Below, piece after piece: positions 23,981-32,313 of a stretch of DNA of 64,000 nt. The notes below the pieces were generated by a model. The model was not told the DNA's origin, did no database searches, and saw nothing but the letters and a program-made list of their open reading frames with translations. Position 1 is the stretch's first letter. Each line of letters starts with the position of its first letter. The DNA is from a bacterium BMS3Bbin14 (GTDB lineage Bacteria > Desulfobacterota > Desulfobulbia > Desulfobulbales > Desulfobulbaceae). The stretch is taken from positions 124,001 through 188,000 of the forward strand of contig BDTX01000003.1 of assembly GCA_002897615.1 (NCBI GenBank), read 5' to 3'. The position numbers and the translations under genes are program-made.

Positions 23981-25558
23981 TTATGGCAGTTTTTCGCTTG
24001 TACCTGAACAGTTAACTTTTTCCCGGCCCACCGAGAAAACCGAAATCCGGTTTTCCACTCCGCGCAGTTTCATAAACCCTACTTCGGAAACCTGGAAACA
24101 GGGTGCGACCTGCTCCATGACCTCGCCGGTAATATGAATATTGCCGGATGGCGAGGCCGTGGCCACGCGCTGCGCGACGTTGACCGCCGTCCCGATAACC
24201 GTAAAGTCGAAACGCTGCGACGAACCTACGTTGCCGATGAAGACCTCGCCGCAGGAAATACCCATGGCCAGATCAACCCTTTTAAAATCTTCCCGCCGGG
24301 AGATCCAGCGAACCCGAAGGTCCTCAAACCGCCGCTTGATTTCCTGTGCGGCCTGCACCGCCGCCAGGTTCGGGTTATCCAGCGCAACGGGTGCGCCGAA
24401 TACGGCAAGTACGGCATCTCCCATAAACTTGTCGACCGTACCGCCGCTATGAAAAATCACCTCGGTAAAAATCTGAAAAAATTCGTTCAGGAAGGTGCGG
24501 AGAACAATCAGCTCGATATGTTGTATCAGGCTGGTCGACTCCCGGATATCGGCGAAAAAAACAGTCACCTTCTGGATAGCGCCGAGTTCGAGCAAATCAC
24601 TGCCGCTGGAGATCAATAATTCGGCGACTTCCGGCGAGACGTACTGCTCAAAAAGGGTCCGGACCCGGGTCTTTTCCTGGATGACCTGACGAACACGGAC
24701 ATTGGCGAGGGCCATCACCGCCTGGCTGCAGATCACGGCCAGCATTTCGATATCGGCGTCGCTGAACCTGACATCATCGCGGGAATGGCTGATGTTGAGC
24801 ACCCCCAGGATCTTGCCGCGCATGGTAATGGGAAAAGAGACGGCGGCCGAAATCTCCTGCCGTTTCAGGAGCGGGGCGAAAATCGACTTGTCCTGCGTGT
24901 CTTTGTTCAAAATCACCGGCCGGCCCTGCTGGTACACCCAGCCTGCCACCTGGTCTCCCGGCCGCAGCCGGATGGACCTGGCCAGGTCCGCATCCAGCCC
25001 CCTGGCCGAAACAATACGCAGACAACCTTCTTCTTCCCTGAACCACATGACCGAAGCACGGGTTGCCCCGGTCACCTCGACAACAATGTCAATCAGGACA
25101 TCAAAAACATCCTGTTCCGTTATCGAGGCCAGGAACTGTTCGCCAAAGCTATACAGGGGCAACAGGGTCCTAAGCCGAATATTTTCCTCCTGCAGACATG
25201 CCGAATTCATGGCACGATAAATTCGCTGCAGGAGTTGCACTGGATCGACAGGTTTTTCCAGGAGCCCCGTAAAGCCGATATCAAGCGCCTGGCGCAGCAT
25301 GGCCTCATCGACTTTTTCCGTCAAAAGCAGGCCGGACAGCCACGGCCGGAACTTTCGCAACTCGACAAACAGCCGGCTGCCGCTTTGATCCGGCAGTTCC
25401 TCTTCGACAATGACCAGATAAATGTCATGCTGGTGGCAGAGAGAGAGGGCTTCCACGGCGTTGCCGCAGGTCACCACTTCATGCTCGGCCAACGCCGCCT
25501 TGATGTCCCGTATATCGGCCGCGTCCGTTGCAACCAGGAGGATGTTATGGAACTTCAT
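23981..25558 (-). CDS. Pseudo-receiver / GAF / class III adenylate cyclase
   Basis: A 525-residue soluble regulator. Residues 1-120 have the receiver fold (YLVIVEEELPDQSG, LLLTEKVD, GLLEKPVD), but the phosphoacceptor position is Glu52 instead of Asp and the N-terminal acidic pair is reduced to TD, so phosphorylation is unlikely. A GAF domain covers about 150-300 (ITEQDVFDVLIDIVVEVTGATRAS to FSDADIEMLAVICSQAVMALA). The C-terminal class III cyclase has FFADIRESTSL and KFMGDAVLAVFG (metal Asp residues and the purine Lys) and VIGTAVNVAQRV (transition-state Asn and Arg). It should make cAMP. The signal probably enters through GAF. Confidence 0.82.
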   Translation of the reverse strand: MKFHNILLVATDAADIRDIKAALAEHEVVTCGNAVEALSLCHQHDIYLVIVEEELPDQSGSRLFVELRKFRPWLSGLLLTEKVDEAMLRQALDIGFTGLLEKPVDPVQLLQRIYRAMNSACLQEENIRLRTLLPLYSFGEQFLASITEQDVFDVLIDIVVEVTGATRASVMWFREEEGCLRIVSARGLDADLARSIRLRPGDQVAGWVYQQGRPVILNKDTQDKSIFAPLLKRQEISAAVSFPITMRGKILGVLNISHSRDDVRFSDADIEMLAVICSQAVMALANVRVRQVIQEKTRVRTLFEQYVSPEVAELLISSGSDLLELGAIQKVTVFFADIRESTSLIQHIELIVLRTFLNEFFQIFTEVIFHSGGTVDKFMGDAVLAVFGAPVALDNPNLAAVQAAQEIKRRFEDLRVRWISRREDFKRVDLAMGISCGEVFIGNVGSSQRFDFTVIGTAVNVAQRVATASPSGNIHITGEVMEQVAPCFQVSEVGFMKLRGVENRISVFSVGREKVNCSGTSEKLP

Positions 25559-25731
25559 TGACCTCTCATCGATCTTTACTTTAACCCTGCTCCATCAATT
25601 GGTGTCCGCCGGCCACATTATCTTTTACCATTCAGACCGGGGCGGCGCAAGAGATTGAGCCGCAGGGACCGGAAACAGCTCACCCTGCTTGACGGCATCT
25701 GCAATCCCGACCATAATACGAGATATCGACC

Positions 25732-27084
25732 ATGCATTCACCTGGACCAAAAAACATACCGCTTGCCGAACGTATGCGGCCCGACAGCCTGGACGGCTTT
25801 GCCGGGCAGGAGCATCTCGTCGGCCCGGACAGACTGCTGCGCCGGCTCATCAGCAGCCGCCGGCTGCCCTCCCTGCTGCTCTGGGGGCCTCCCGGTTCGG
25901 GAAAAACGACCCTGGCAAATATCCTGGCCCGGACCATTGACGCCGACTTTATCTTCTTCTCCGCCGTTCTCGCCGGGGTGAAGGACATCAGACGGATCGT
26001 CGCAACGGCAGAGGAAGAGCGGGCAAAAAACGGCGGCACGATCCTGTTTGTCGATGAAATCCACCGCTTCAACAAGGGCCAGCAGGATGCCTTTCTGCCC
26101 CATGTGGAAAGCGGCCTGCTGACCCTCATCGGCGCCACCACGGAAAACCCCTCGTTCAATGTCATTGCACCGCTGCTCTCCCGCTGCCAGGTCCTGGTGC
26201 TGAACCCCCTGACCGCCGACGATATCCGGTTCATTGTCGCCCGGGCCCTGGCCGATACAGACCACGGCCTGGGCAATCTCCATCTTACCATCGACGAGGA
26301 CGGCCTCGACGCCCTGGTCCGTTTTGCCGATGGTGACAGCCGCCGGGCGCTCAACTGCCTTGAAACCGCCGCCACCCTCGTCCTGGAAACAGACAGGGAG
26401 GGGGGGAAATCGACCGTCATTACGACCGACATCATCAGGGAAGCCGGCCAGTACCGGTCCCTGCGCTACGATACCGGGGGCGAAGAGCACTACAACCTGA
26501 TCTCCGCCCTCCACAAAAGCCTGCGCGACAGTGATCCGGACGGGGCGGCCTACTGGCTGTACCGCATGCTTGACAGCGGCGAGAACCCGCTCTACATTGC
26601 CCGCCGCCTTATCCGTTTTGCCTCCGAGGATATCGGCAATGCCGATCCGCAGGCCCTGCAGGTCGCCCTGAACTGCCGGCAGGCGTTTCACCTGCTCGGC
26701 TCACCCGAAGGCGAACTGGCGCTGCTCCAGTCGGCGGCGTACCTGGCCACGGCTCCCAAGAGCAACGCACTCTATGCGGCGAGCAAAAAAATCCGCACGG
26801 ACATCAAGCAGACCGGCACCCTGCCGGTCCCCATGCACCTGCGCAATGCCCCCACCCGGCTGATGAAGAACCTCGGCTATGGCAAAAAATATCAATACGC
26901 GCATGACAACCGGGAGGGGCTGGTCGACCAGGAGCACCTGCCATCGGAACTCAAGGGGCGAATCTACTACGAACCTACCAACCGCGGCTATGAGGCGGTC
27001 ATCCGCGACCGGCTTATCAAGTGGCGGAAAATTCTGAAACAACGGGCTCTTGACCATGCACAACGCAAAGACCGGCCGGTATAA
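25732..27084 (+). CDS. rarA: Replication-associated recombination protein RarA (MgsA)
   Basis: A 450-residue AAA+ ATPase of the clamp-loader class: Walker A LLLWGPPGSGKTTLAN (about 48-63), Walker B ILFVDEIHRFNKGQQD, sensor 1 LIGATTENPSFNVI and an SRRALN arginine finger region. The C-terminal MgsA tetramerisation part (YWLYRMLDSGENPLYIARRLIRFASEDIGNADP) is full length. RarA acts at stalled replication forks together with SSB and RecA pathways. The selenoprotein gene begins within its last 29 bases, so the two are likely cotranscribed although unrelated in role. Confidence 0.92.
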   Translation: MHSPGPKNIPLAERMRPDSLDGFAGQEHLVGPDRLLRRLISSRRLPSLLLWGPPGSGKTTLANILARTIDADFIFFSAVLAGVKDIRRIVATAEEERAKNGGTILFVDEIHRFNKGQQDAFLPHVESGLLTLIGATTENPSFNVIAPLLSRCQVLVLNPLTADDIRFIVARALADTDHGLGNLHLTIDEDGLDALVRFADGDSRRALNCLETAATLVLETDREGGKSTVITTDIIREAGQYRSLRYDTGGEEHYNLISALHKSLRDSDPDGAAYWLYRMLDSGENPLYIARRLIRFASEDIGNADPQALQVALNCRQAFHLLGSPEGELALLQSAAYLATAPKSNALYAASKKIRTDIKQTGTLPVPMHLRNAPTRLMKNLGYGKKYQYAHDNREGLVDQEHLPSELKGRIYYEPTNRGYEAVIRDRLIKWRKILKQRALDHAQRKDRPV

Positions 27085-28708
27085 CCTCCAGGGCCGGAAC
27101 ATTATCGTTTTGATGCTTCTCTCGTTTTTCCTTGCATCCCCGGCACATGCCGCCGAGTTTTCCCTGCTCTATGCCAACGATGTCCGGGGAAAAACCAAGC
27201 CCTGCGGCTGAAGCAGAAATCAGCTGGGCGGTCTGTCCAGGAAAGCATACCTGTTGAAGCAACTGGCCAAACATGAAAAGCGGCCAATTCTTTTCCTTGA
27301 TGCCGGGGCCTTGCTCTTTCAGGGGGCGACCATCCCGGCCGACCGGTTGGCGGCCCAGCAGGCCAAGGCGGACGGCATCATCAAGGCGGTGCAGGCCATG
27401 GGCTTAACGGCCGCCGGCATCGCTCCGCAGGACCTGGCCGGCGGCATCGACTACCTGGTCCGGGCGCAGCGGAAAACCCGTTTTCCCTGGTTGTCCATGA
27501 ACCTGGTCAGGCAGACCGACCGGCGCCCCCTGTTTGCACCATTTATCATTACCAAAACAGGTTCCACCAGAGTGGCCGTCCTGGGACTCACCGGCCGGGT
27601 CCCCGGACCGGCCGGCAACACCGACGGCAACTTCATGGTCCTCCCCTGGCAGGACGTCCTGCGGGACACGCTGGCCAAGGTCAGGGACCGGGCCGACATG
27701 GTGATCCTGCTCTCCAGCTATCCCTGCCCGGTTAACGAACGGATTGCCCGGCGGTTTCATGGTATTCACCTGATTATCCAGTCCGGACATGCCACTGCCA
27801 ACCTGCCGCCGAAACAGGTCGACAATACGCTGATCTGTCAGGTCGGCGCTAAAGGCGGCTACCTGGGCCGGATGGACATCCGCTGGAACGCCTCCCGGCG
27901 GTGGCGGCACGATTTCAGCGGCCAGCTGCGGACCGTGCAGGACCGCCTGGACCGGACCAACTGGCTCATCAAGCGGAACCAGTGGCTCAAGCGACATTCC
28001 CCGCGCGACAGGTCCGCGCTGGACGAACGGTACCGGGAACTCCTGGATACCCGCGACCAGCTGCGGACGGAGATCAGGCAACTGCAGAAACGCGGCCGAA
28101 CGGGGGGGAAAGGTTTATGCGCATACACGAACAGCTTTATCAGCATCAGGACGACCATACCCGAAGACCGGGCAGTCGAGGCCATCATCGTGCAGGCCGC
28201 GCGGACGGTCAACCGGATCAACCGGAAACGGCTGCAACGGCAGAGACAACAATTCCGGACCACAAACAGGGCCGGACAGGGGCACGCAAATAACCCGGAC
28301 CCGGGCATGGCCGCCCTGGCCGGCTGGCAGACCTGCCGGGCGTGTCATCCGGAACAAACGGCCTTCTGGCTAAAAACAGGCCATGCAAGGGCCTGGCAGA
28401 CATTGGCCGCAGTCAATCAACAGTTTAACCTGAACTGCCTGGTCTGCCATGTAACCCTGCCGGCCGACGACAAGACCACGGGGTACCACACCGAACAACG
28501 TCTGGCCCTACTCCCGTCAACCTTCAACAATGTCGGCTGCGAAGCCTGCCACGGTCCGGGGAAGAAGCATGCGCGGCAACCGAAGCGGGTCGGCATGCGC
28601 AAAGCCGGAGCGGTGGTCTGCCTGACCTGTCATACTCCGGACCATGACAACAACTTTGATTTCAAGCACAAGCTGAAAAAAATCCGCTGTCCGGCTCCGG
28701 CGGCATAA
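27056..28708 (+). CDS. Putative selenoprotein: 5'-nucleotidase-like domain with tetrahaem cytochrome c tail
   Basis: A 550-residue exported protein if the UGA at 27209-27211 (codon 52) is read as selenocysteine. A signal peptide (about 1-32, ending SPAHA-A) precedes YANDVRGKTKPCG-U-SRNQLGGLSRKA. From memory, related proteins have P-C-G-C at this place. Residues about 65-240 resemble UshA/5'-nucleotidase-type metallophosphatase folds (LFLDAGALLFQG, MVILLSSY, HLIIQSGHA). A coiled coil follows (about 250-310). The C-terminal cytochrome part has four C-x2-C-H sites at Cys427, 461, 495 and 522. The frame upstream and downstream of UGA is continuous and both sides carry family motifs. Without recoding, only a 51-residue peptide, or an unexported product from a TTG at 27254, would result. 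Probable role: periplasmic redox enzyme; substrate unknown. Confidence 0.85.
27209..27247 (+). promoter_or_regulatory. Bacterial SECIS element just after the in-frame UGA
   Basis: The hairpin CTGGGC (27224-27229) pairs with GTCCAG (27235-27240) and encloses the loop GGTCT (27230-27234). In the E. coli fdhF SECIS, as I recall it, the loop is the same GGUCU pentamer and begins after the same 18-base interval from UGA. The loop G and U residues are those known to contact SelB. The coincidence of loop sequence and register, in frame with a Cys-type motif, is the main evidence for selenocysteine. Confidence 0.8.
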
Positions 28709-28740
28709 AAAAAGGGCGACCTGGCGGCCGCCCCTTTTTC
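28707..28740. terminator. Terminator after the selenoprotein gene
   Basis: A-tract, GGGCG, loop, CGCCC(C) and a TTTTT tract (28735-28739) form a GC-rich stem flanked by A and T runs, so it can work in both directions between the convergent cytochrome and pyrophosphatase genes. One C is bulged. Confidence 0.7.
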
Positions 28741-28753
28741 TCATCTATACAAT

Positions 28754-28778
28754 ACCTGAATTCGTGACGGATTCAGGT
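28754..28778. repeat. Family-1 repeat, minimal palindrome form
   Basis: Only the two outermost arms of the family-1 repeat are present, back to back: ACCTGAATTCGTGA joined to CGGATTCAGGT, a near-perfect 25-base palindrome. It lies between the terminator and the ppaC stop codon. It may be a deletion derivative or the basic unit from which longer forms grew. Confidence 0.7.
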
Positions 28779-28785
28779 AAAACAA

Positions 28786-29706
28786 TCAGCAGCCGAAAGC
28801 CTTCTGCAGAATGGGAACGACCTGCTTTTTGCGGCTCATCATGCCGTCAATCCACATGGAGTTGCCGTCCAGCTTGGCACCGAAAGCCCCCTCGATAAGG
28901 GCCGGATCATCAGAAACGACCACCAGGTCCGTACCTTCCTTGACCACATCCGTAAGCATCAGCAAAACGGTGTGACGGCCACCGGCCTTCTGCTCCTGCA
29001 CGGCCTTGTACAGGTCGTCGCGCATATCGGCAACCTGGTCCAGGGCAGCCAGTTCGAGCTGGCCGACGCCGACCTTCTTGCCGTTCATGTCAAAGTCCTT
29101 ATAGTCGCGGTGCAGCAGGTCCATGGCCGGAACGCCGGCGACGGCGCTCTTGGCTTTCAGCATATCCATGAACAGGGCATCGGTGTCGTCCACGCCGGCG
29201 ATCTCTTTCAACTCGGCAACCACCTTCTTGTCGGCATCGGTGCAGGTAGGCGACTTGAAATTAACGGTATCGCTGAGGATGGCGGCCAGCATCAGGCCGG
29301 CGACCTTGGGATCCAGGGCAACACCTTCCTGGTCGTAGATACCTTTCAAGACCGTGCCGGTGCAGCCTACGGGCATGGCGCAGAAAAAAATCGGGCTGTT
29401 GGTGGTTACGTCGCCGACCTTGTGATGATCGATAATCGCGACGACCTCGCCTTTGGCCAGGTTATCAGGGGCCTGGTTCAGGTCACTGTGATCAACCAGG
29501 GCGATCTTTTTGTCGGTGGCATCAGTCAGGAGTTCGGGAGTCGCTACACCGAAACGCTCGAGAACGAGAGCGGTTTCGGGATTTGGTTCACCCTGCATGC
29601 AGGGAATGTAGTCCTCGCCTTTAGCCTTCATCAACTCGGCATAGGCAATGGCGGCGGTGACCGAATCCGTATCCGGGCTCTTATGACCTACAACATAGAC
29701 AGACAT
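28786..29706 (-). CDS. ppaC: Manganese-dependent inorganic pyrophosphatase (DHH family)
   Basis: A 306-residue family II pyrophosphatase that splits PPi to two phosphates in the cytoplasm. Motifs: VVGHKSPDTDSV (His/Asp metal ligands), LVDHSDLNQAP, AIIDHHKVGD (the DHH motif) and the DHHA2 domain with SRKKQVVP near the end. The ATG at 29706 has an ideal ribosome-binding site (AAGGAGG). The upstream in-frame ATG overlaps that site and is rejected. Family II enzymes are typical of Firmicutes and of some sulfate-reducing delta-proteobacteria, where they pull sulfate activation forward. Confidence 0.92.
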   Translation of the reverse strand: MSVYVVGHKSPDTDSVTAAIAYAELMKAKGEDYIPCMQGEPNPETALVLERFGVATPELLTDATDKKIALVDHSDLNQAPDNLAKGEVVAIIDHHKVGDVTTNSPIFFCAMPVGCTGTVLKGIYDQEGVALDPKVAGLMLAAILSDTVNFKSPTCTDADKKVVAELKEIAGVDDTDALFMDMLKAKSAVAGVPAMDLLHRDYKDFDMNGKKVGVGQLELAALDQVADMRDDLYKAVQEQKAGGRHTVLLMLTDVVKEGTDLVVVSDDPALIEGAFGAKLDGNSMWIDGMMSRKKQVVPILQKAFGC

Positions 29707-29724
29707 AATTACATCCTCCTTCAC

Positions 29725-29930
29725 TCGGTTAAAAAAGTATAGAAATATAAAAGGTTACATCCGACAACAGCTGCCGGCCGCCCTGGCCTCAAAACCCGGG
29801 CAGCCAATTGATCTGAAACGAATAAAATCTAGTCCGTTCATTCTTGGCCGTCAAGAAGAAAAGAGGTGCCATCGGGGCGGGAAAACACGTTGATCTTTTT
29901 TTTAAAGCGCATTCCTTCCTTTTCCATTAT
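29725..29930. other. Leader region upstream of ppaC, no gene seen
   Basis: The 206 bases hold the start region of ppaC on the minus strand, with a possible -10 box TATACT (rc of 29736-29741) close to the gene, and AT-rich sequence. No protein frame of family character was seen. Together with copy D of the family-1 repeat it forms the divergent promoter space between ppaC and the unknown gene at 30264. Confidence 0.4.
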
Positions 29931-30175
29931 CCTGAATCCGTGAACGTTCGAAAATGGTGCATGGTGCAGATGCAGATAGCGAGCCTGCGAGACCTTCGAG
30001 GCGGCAACAAAGTTGTGGTGTGATATCAACTTTGTTGCCAACGCAGCAGGTATGCCGTTACCGGGCGGACCGCAGGGCGGCGCGGTGCAGACCAGAAAAT
30101 GTGTTTACTCGGCAATAATGCAGTAAATTCCACGCATTGCCAGGAATCTCACCTCAAGCCGTCACGGATTCAGGT
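29931..30175. repeat. Family-1 TIR repeat, copy D (long form, 245 bp)
   Basis: The left end CCTGAATCCGTGAACG and core match the short copies. After GCCGTTACCGGGC it continues with GGACCGCAGGGCGGCGCGGT, an AT-rich part (GGCAATAATGCAGTAAATTC) and the right end TCAAGCCGTCACGGATTCAGGT. The 7-base string GGTGCAT/ATGGTGC is doubled near the left end, and a 20-base insert is shared with copy A. It occupies the divergent region between ppaC and the gene at 30264, so it could affect either promoter. Confidence 0.9.
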
Positions 30176-30263
30176 GTTACTTTCCCGCCGGCTTGATCCG
30201 AGTCGAGAATATCGCCCCCCGGTCTTGCCACCTGAACCAAGCATCACGAAATAAAAAGCATCC

Positions 30264-31244
30264 ATGCCAAATATGCCGGACACACCAATGCCAGATACAC
30301 CGGATACGGAAAAACAAAAACGGCCGCCATCCCGAAAAAAAGAGCCCGGCCAGTTCCGCTCAATTTTCATAATCAGTATATTGATCCTTGCGGTCATGGG
30401 GGCGGTCTTTTTCTTTTTCGGCCGGAGCGAACATGAACCTGGCCGGGTCACCCCGGTTGAACGGCAGGTTCCCGCTCCTGCCATAACGAAACCTCCTCAA
30501 ACCCGGCCGAGCCCGGAGCCGGCCGGCCCGGCCGCCGAAGCCCAAGTTCCGGCGGCGACTCGACAAGGAGAAAAACCGGGCGCCCCGGGAGCAGCAACGG
30601 CTGTTGCCGTCGAGGACCAGGCAAAACAATGCCGCCAGCTGGCCGGCAACCTGCATCACTTCTTCTCCTATCTCGATCAGCAGGAATACCTCCGGCCCTT
30701 TGACCTGAAGGTGCCGTCCCAAGCCTATTTTGTCGCCCTGGCAGCCAAACTGCTTAACAATCCACCGATTGTTTCCGGCGAGTCGAACGACCTGTACACC
30801 ATGCTCAAAAACATGGCTCACTTCTTTCGCGTCATCGGCAGGAACAATATCCTGCTGATCAAGACCATTCTCGACCGCGAACGGGACAAGATCGAAGACG
30901 TCGCCGCGGAGCTGTACCAATGGACCGCCATCGGCGCCTGCGGCAATGAGCAATTCAAGTTGAACGCGCCGCTCCCCCAACTGTACGAGTATGCCGGTTT
31001 CTTCCTGAACACCATGGGCGGCAGGTCATACCTGTTCAGGCGGGATTCCCGTTCACGGCTCCTGGTCGACTACTATGCGATCCTTATTATCGACCGGGCA
31101 AACAGCAAGCAGTTGAACAAATACGGCATCGACATCCGACCGATTATTCCGCGGCTGATCCAGGATATCAAATCATCGAACCAACTGATTTACAAGGAAA
31201 AATACCTTGATCATCTCTACGATCTCCAGGTAAAATATCAATAG
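30264..31244 (+). CDS. Membrane-anchored protein of unknown function
   Basis: A 326-residue protein not recognised as a known family. The N terminus has short imperfect repeats (MPDTPMPDTPDT), then a basic stretch, one membrane segment (about 33-53, IFIISILILAVMGAVFFFFG), a Pro/Ala-rich linker to about 115 and a compact helical domain (LAGNLHHFFSYLDQQEYLRPFDL to the C terminus) with an Arg/Asp-rich C-terminal part. Orientation suggests a periplasmic domain tethered to the inner membrane. A strong terminator follows. It stands alone between a long repeat and a convergent gene, so context gives no role. The helical domain has one conserved-looking pair of aromatic/charged turns but no catalytic motif. 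Confidence 0.7.
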   Translation: MPNMPDTPMPDTPDTEKQKRPPSRKKEPGQFRSIFIISILILAVMGAVFFFFGRSEHEPGRVTPVERQVPAPAITKPPQTRPSPEPAGPAAEAQVPAATRQGEKPGAPGAATAVAVEDQAKQCRQLAGNLHHFFSYLDQQEYLRPFDLKVPSQAYFVALAAKLLNNPPIVSGESNDLYTMLKNMAHFFRVIGRNNILLIKTILDRERDKIEDVAAELYQWTAIGACGNEQFKLNAPLPQLYEYAGFFLNTMGGRSYLFRRDSRSRLLVDYYAILIIDRANSKQLNKYGIDIRPIIPRLIQDIKSSNQLIYKEKYLDHLYDLQVKYQ

Positions 31245-31300
31245 GCCGGCGGCTGAACCCCGCCATTTTCGGCGGCAACGAAATAAGATGAAGCAGGTGC

Positions 31301-31344
31301 AGGAAATAAAAAGGGGCCGTGAAAACGGCCCCTTTTTATTTCCT
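31301..31344. terminator. Perfect 20-bp stem terminator
   Basis: Two perfect 20-base arms (AGGAAATAAAAAGGGGCCGT and its inverse) enclose the tetraloop GAAA. The A and T tracts make it bidirectional between the convergent gene at 30264 and the BI-1 gene. The last three bases overlap the left end of a family-1 repeat, so the two structures are fused. Confidence 0.85.
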
Positions 31345-31394
31345 GAATCCGTGACGGCTTGAGGTAACGTTCTCTAACGTCCACGGATTCAGGT
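31342..31394. repeat. Family-1 repeat, copy G (end-to-end short palindrome)
   Basis: The left end CCTGAATCCGTGACGGCTTGAGG is the inverse of the right end of the long copies D, E and F (TCAAGCCGTCACGG...). After a spacer (TAACGTTCTCTAACGT) the right end is CCACGGATTCAGGT. A partial extra copy of GATTCAGGT follows. So this place has two long-form right ends facing each other with the core deleted. Confidence 0.8.
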
Positions 31395-31412
31395 GATTCA
31401 GGTATCTGCTGA

Positions 31413-32126
31413 TCAGTCGCGGCTGCCGCCGAAAAACCGGAGCAGCATCAGGAAGAGGTTGATAAAGTCAAGATAGAGGGACAGGGCGCCGATAATGGAA
31501 CCCTTGCGGATGGCAGCATCGCCCTGGGTCATGATCCCCTTCTCGCCTATTTCCTTGAGCCTCTGGACGTCCCAGGCGGTCAGGCCGACAAAGACCAGGA
31601 CGCCGATAACCGAAATGGCCCAGGACAGGCCGGAGCTTTTCATAAAAAAGTTGACGACCGAGGCCAGAATGATCCCGATCAGGCCCATAAACATGAACGA
31701 ACCCATCCCCGAGAGATCCCGCTTGGTAACCAGGCCGTATACGGACATGGCCCCGAACATGCCGGCGGTAATAAGAAAGGTCCCGCCGATGGAGGCCTTG
31801 GTATAGGCCAGAAAAATAGTGGACAGGGTCAGGCCGTTGAGCACCGAATAGCCGACAAAGAGCCCGGTGGCCGTGCCCGGCTGCAACTTGTCGATCCTGG
31901 CCGAGAGATAAAAAACCATCCCCAGTTCCGCCAGGACCAGGATGAAAAAAATGGGTCCGCGGACAATGGACATGGCCAGACCGGACTGGGCGGTAAAATA
32001 AGCGACTACACCGGTCAACCCCAGGCCGACGGCCATCCAGTTGAAGACCTTGGCCAGAAAAATAGTGGACGCCTCCTGCCGCGCTTGCGCGACGGTCACG
32101 GAGCTGGTACCGTACTGCGTATTCAT
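31413..32126 (-). CDS. Bax inhibitor-1/YccA family membrane protein
   Basis: A 237-residue protein with seven membrane segments from about residue 25 on. Family marks: LTGVVAYFTAQSG, the loop NGLTLSTIFLAYT and the C-terminal signature GALSLYLDFINLFLMLLRFFGG. Bacterial members (YbhL, YccA, YetJ) include a pH-gated calcium leak channel and a modulator of FtsH. The start has a good ribosome-binding site (AAAGGAGA). It is a single gene. An inverted-repeat element lies in the upstream region. Confidence 0.87.
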   Translation of the reverse strand: MNTQYGTSSVTVAQARQEASTIFLAKVFNWMAVGLGLTGVVAYFTAQSGLAMSIVRGPIFFILVLAELGMVFYLSARIDKLQPGTATGLFVGYSVLNGLTLSTIFLAYTKASIGGTFLITAGMFGAMSVYGLVTKRDLSGMGSFMFMGLIGIILASVVNFFMKSSGLSWAISVIGVLVFVGLTAWDVQRLKEIGEKGIMTQGDAAIRKGSIIGALSLYLDFINLFLMLLRFFGGSRD

Positions 32127-32170
32127 ATTGTCAAATCTCCTTTGCCTTTGCTGTTGATCAATCTACAGAT

Positions 32171-32252
32171 ATAAGGGGACGCGGAAAATACTAATATACC
32201 ATAACGCATCCAGGCGTGATCCAGGTACATTACTATTTTCCGAGTCCCTTAT
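32171..32252. repeat. Inverted-repeat element with GGGGACGCGGAAAATA ends
   Basis: The left arm ATAAGGGGACGCGGAAAATA and right arm TATTTTCCGAGTCCCTTAT pair with one mismatch and one bulge, around a 40-base centre. Ends of this wording are often met around small mobile hairpin elements (from memory, not checked). It sits between the BI-1 gene and cooC, which are divergent, so it lies in both upstream regions. Confidence 0.6.
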
Positions 32253-32313
32253 TCATTGATATTTCATTTTAATCACTTCGCGAAGGATGGCAACCATTTC
32301 AGGAGCGGAAAGC

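Noticed and set aside
23950..24023. Direct repeat AGTTAACTTTTTCC, 60 bases apart, at the end of the cyclase gene
   Set aside because: Only 14 bases with two copies, one inside the coding end. It may be a small duplication, but no function or wider family can be supported.
27254..28708. Ordinary cytochrome gene starting at TTG 27254
   Set aside because: It would lack a signal peptide although four c-type haem sites require export, it has no ribosome-binding site, and the frame upstream carries a perfect signal peptide and conserved motif interrupted only by the UGA.
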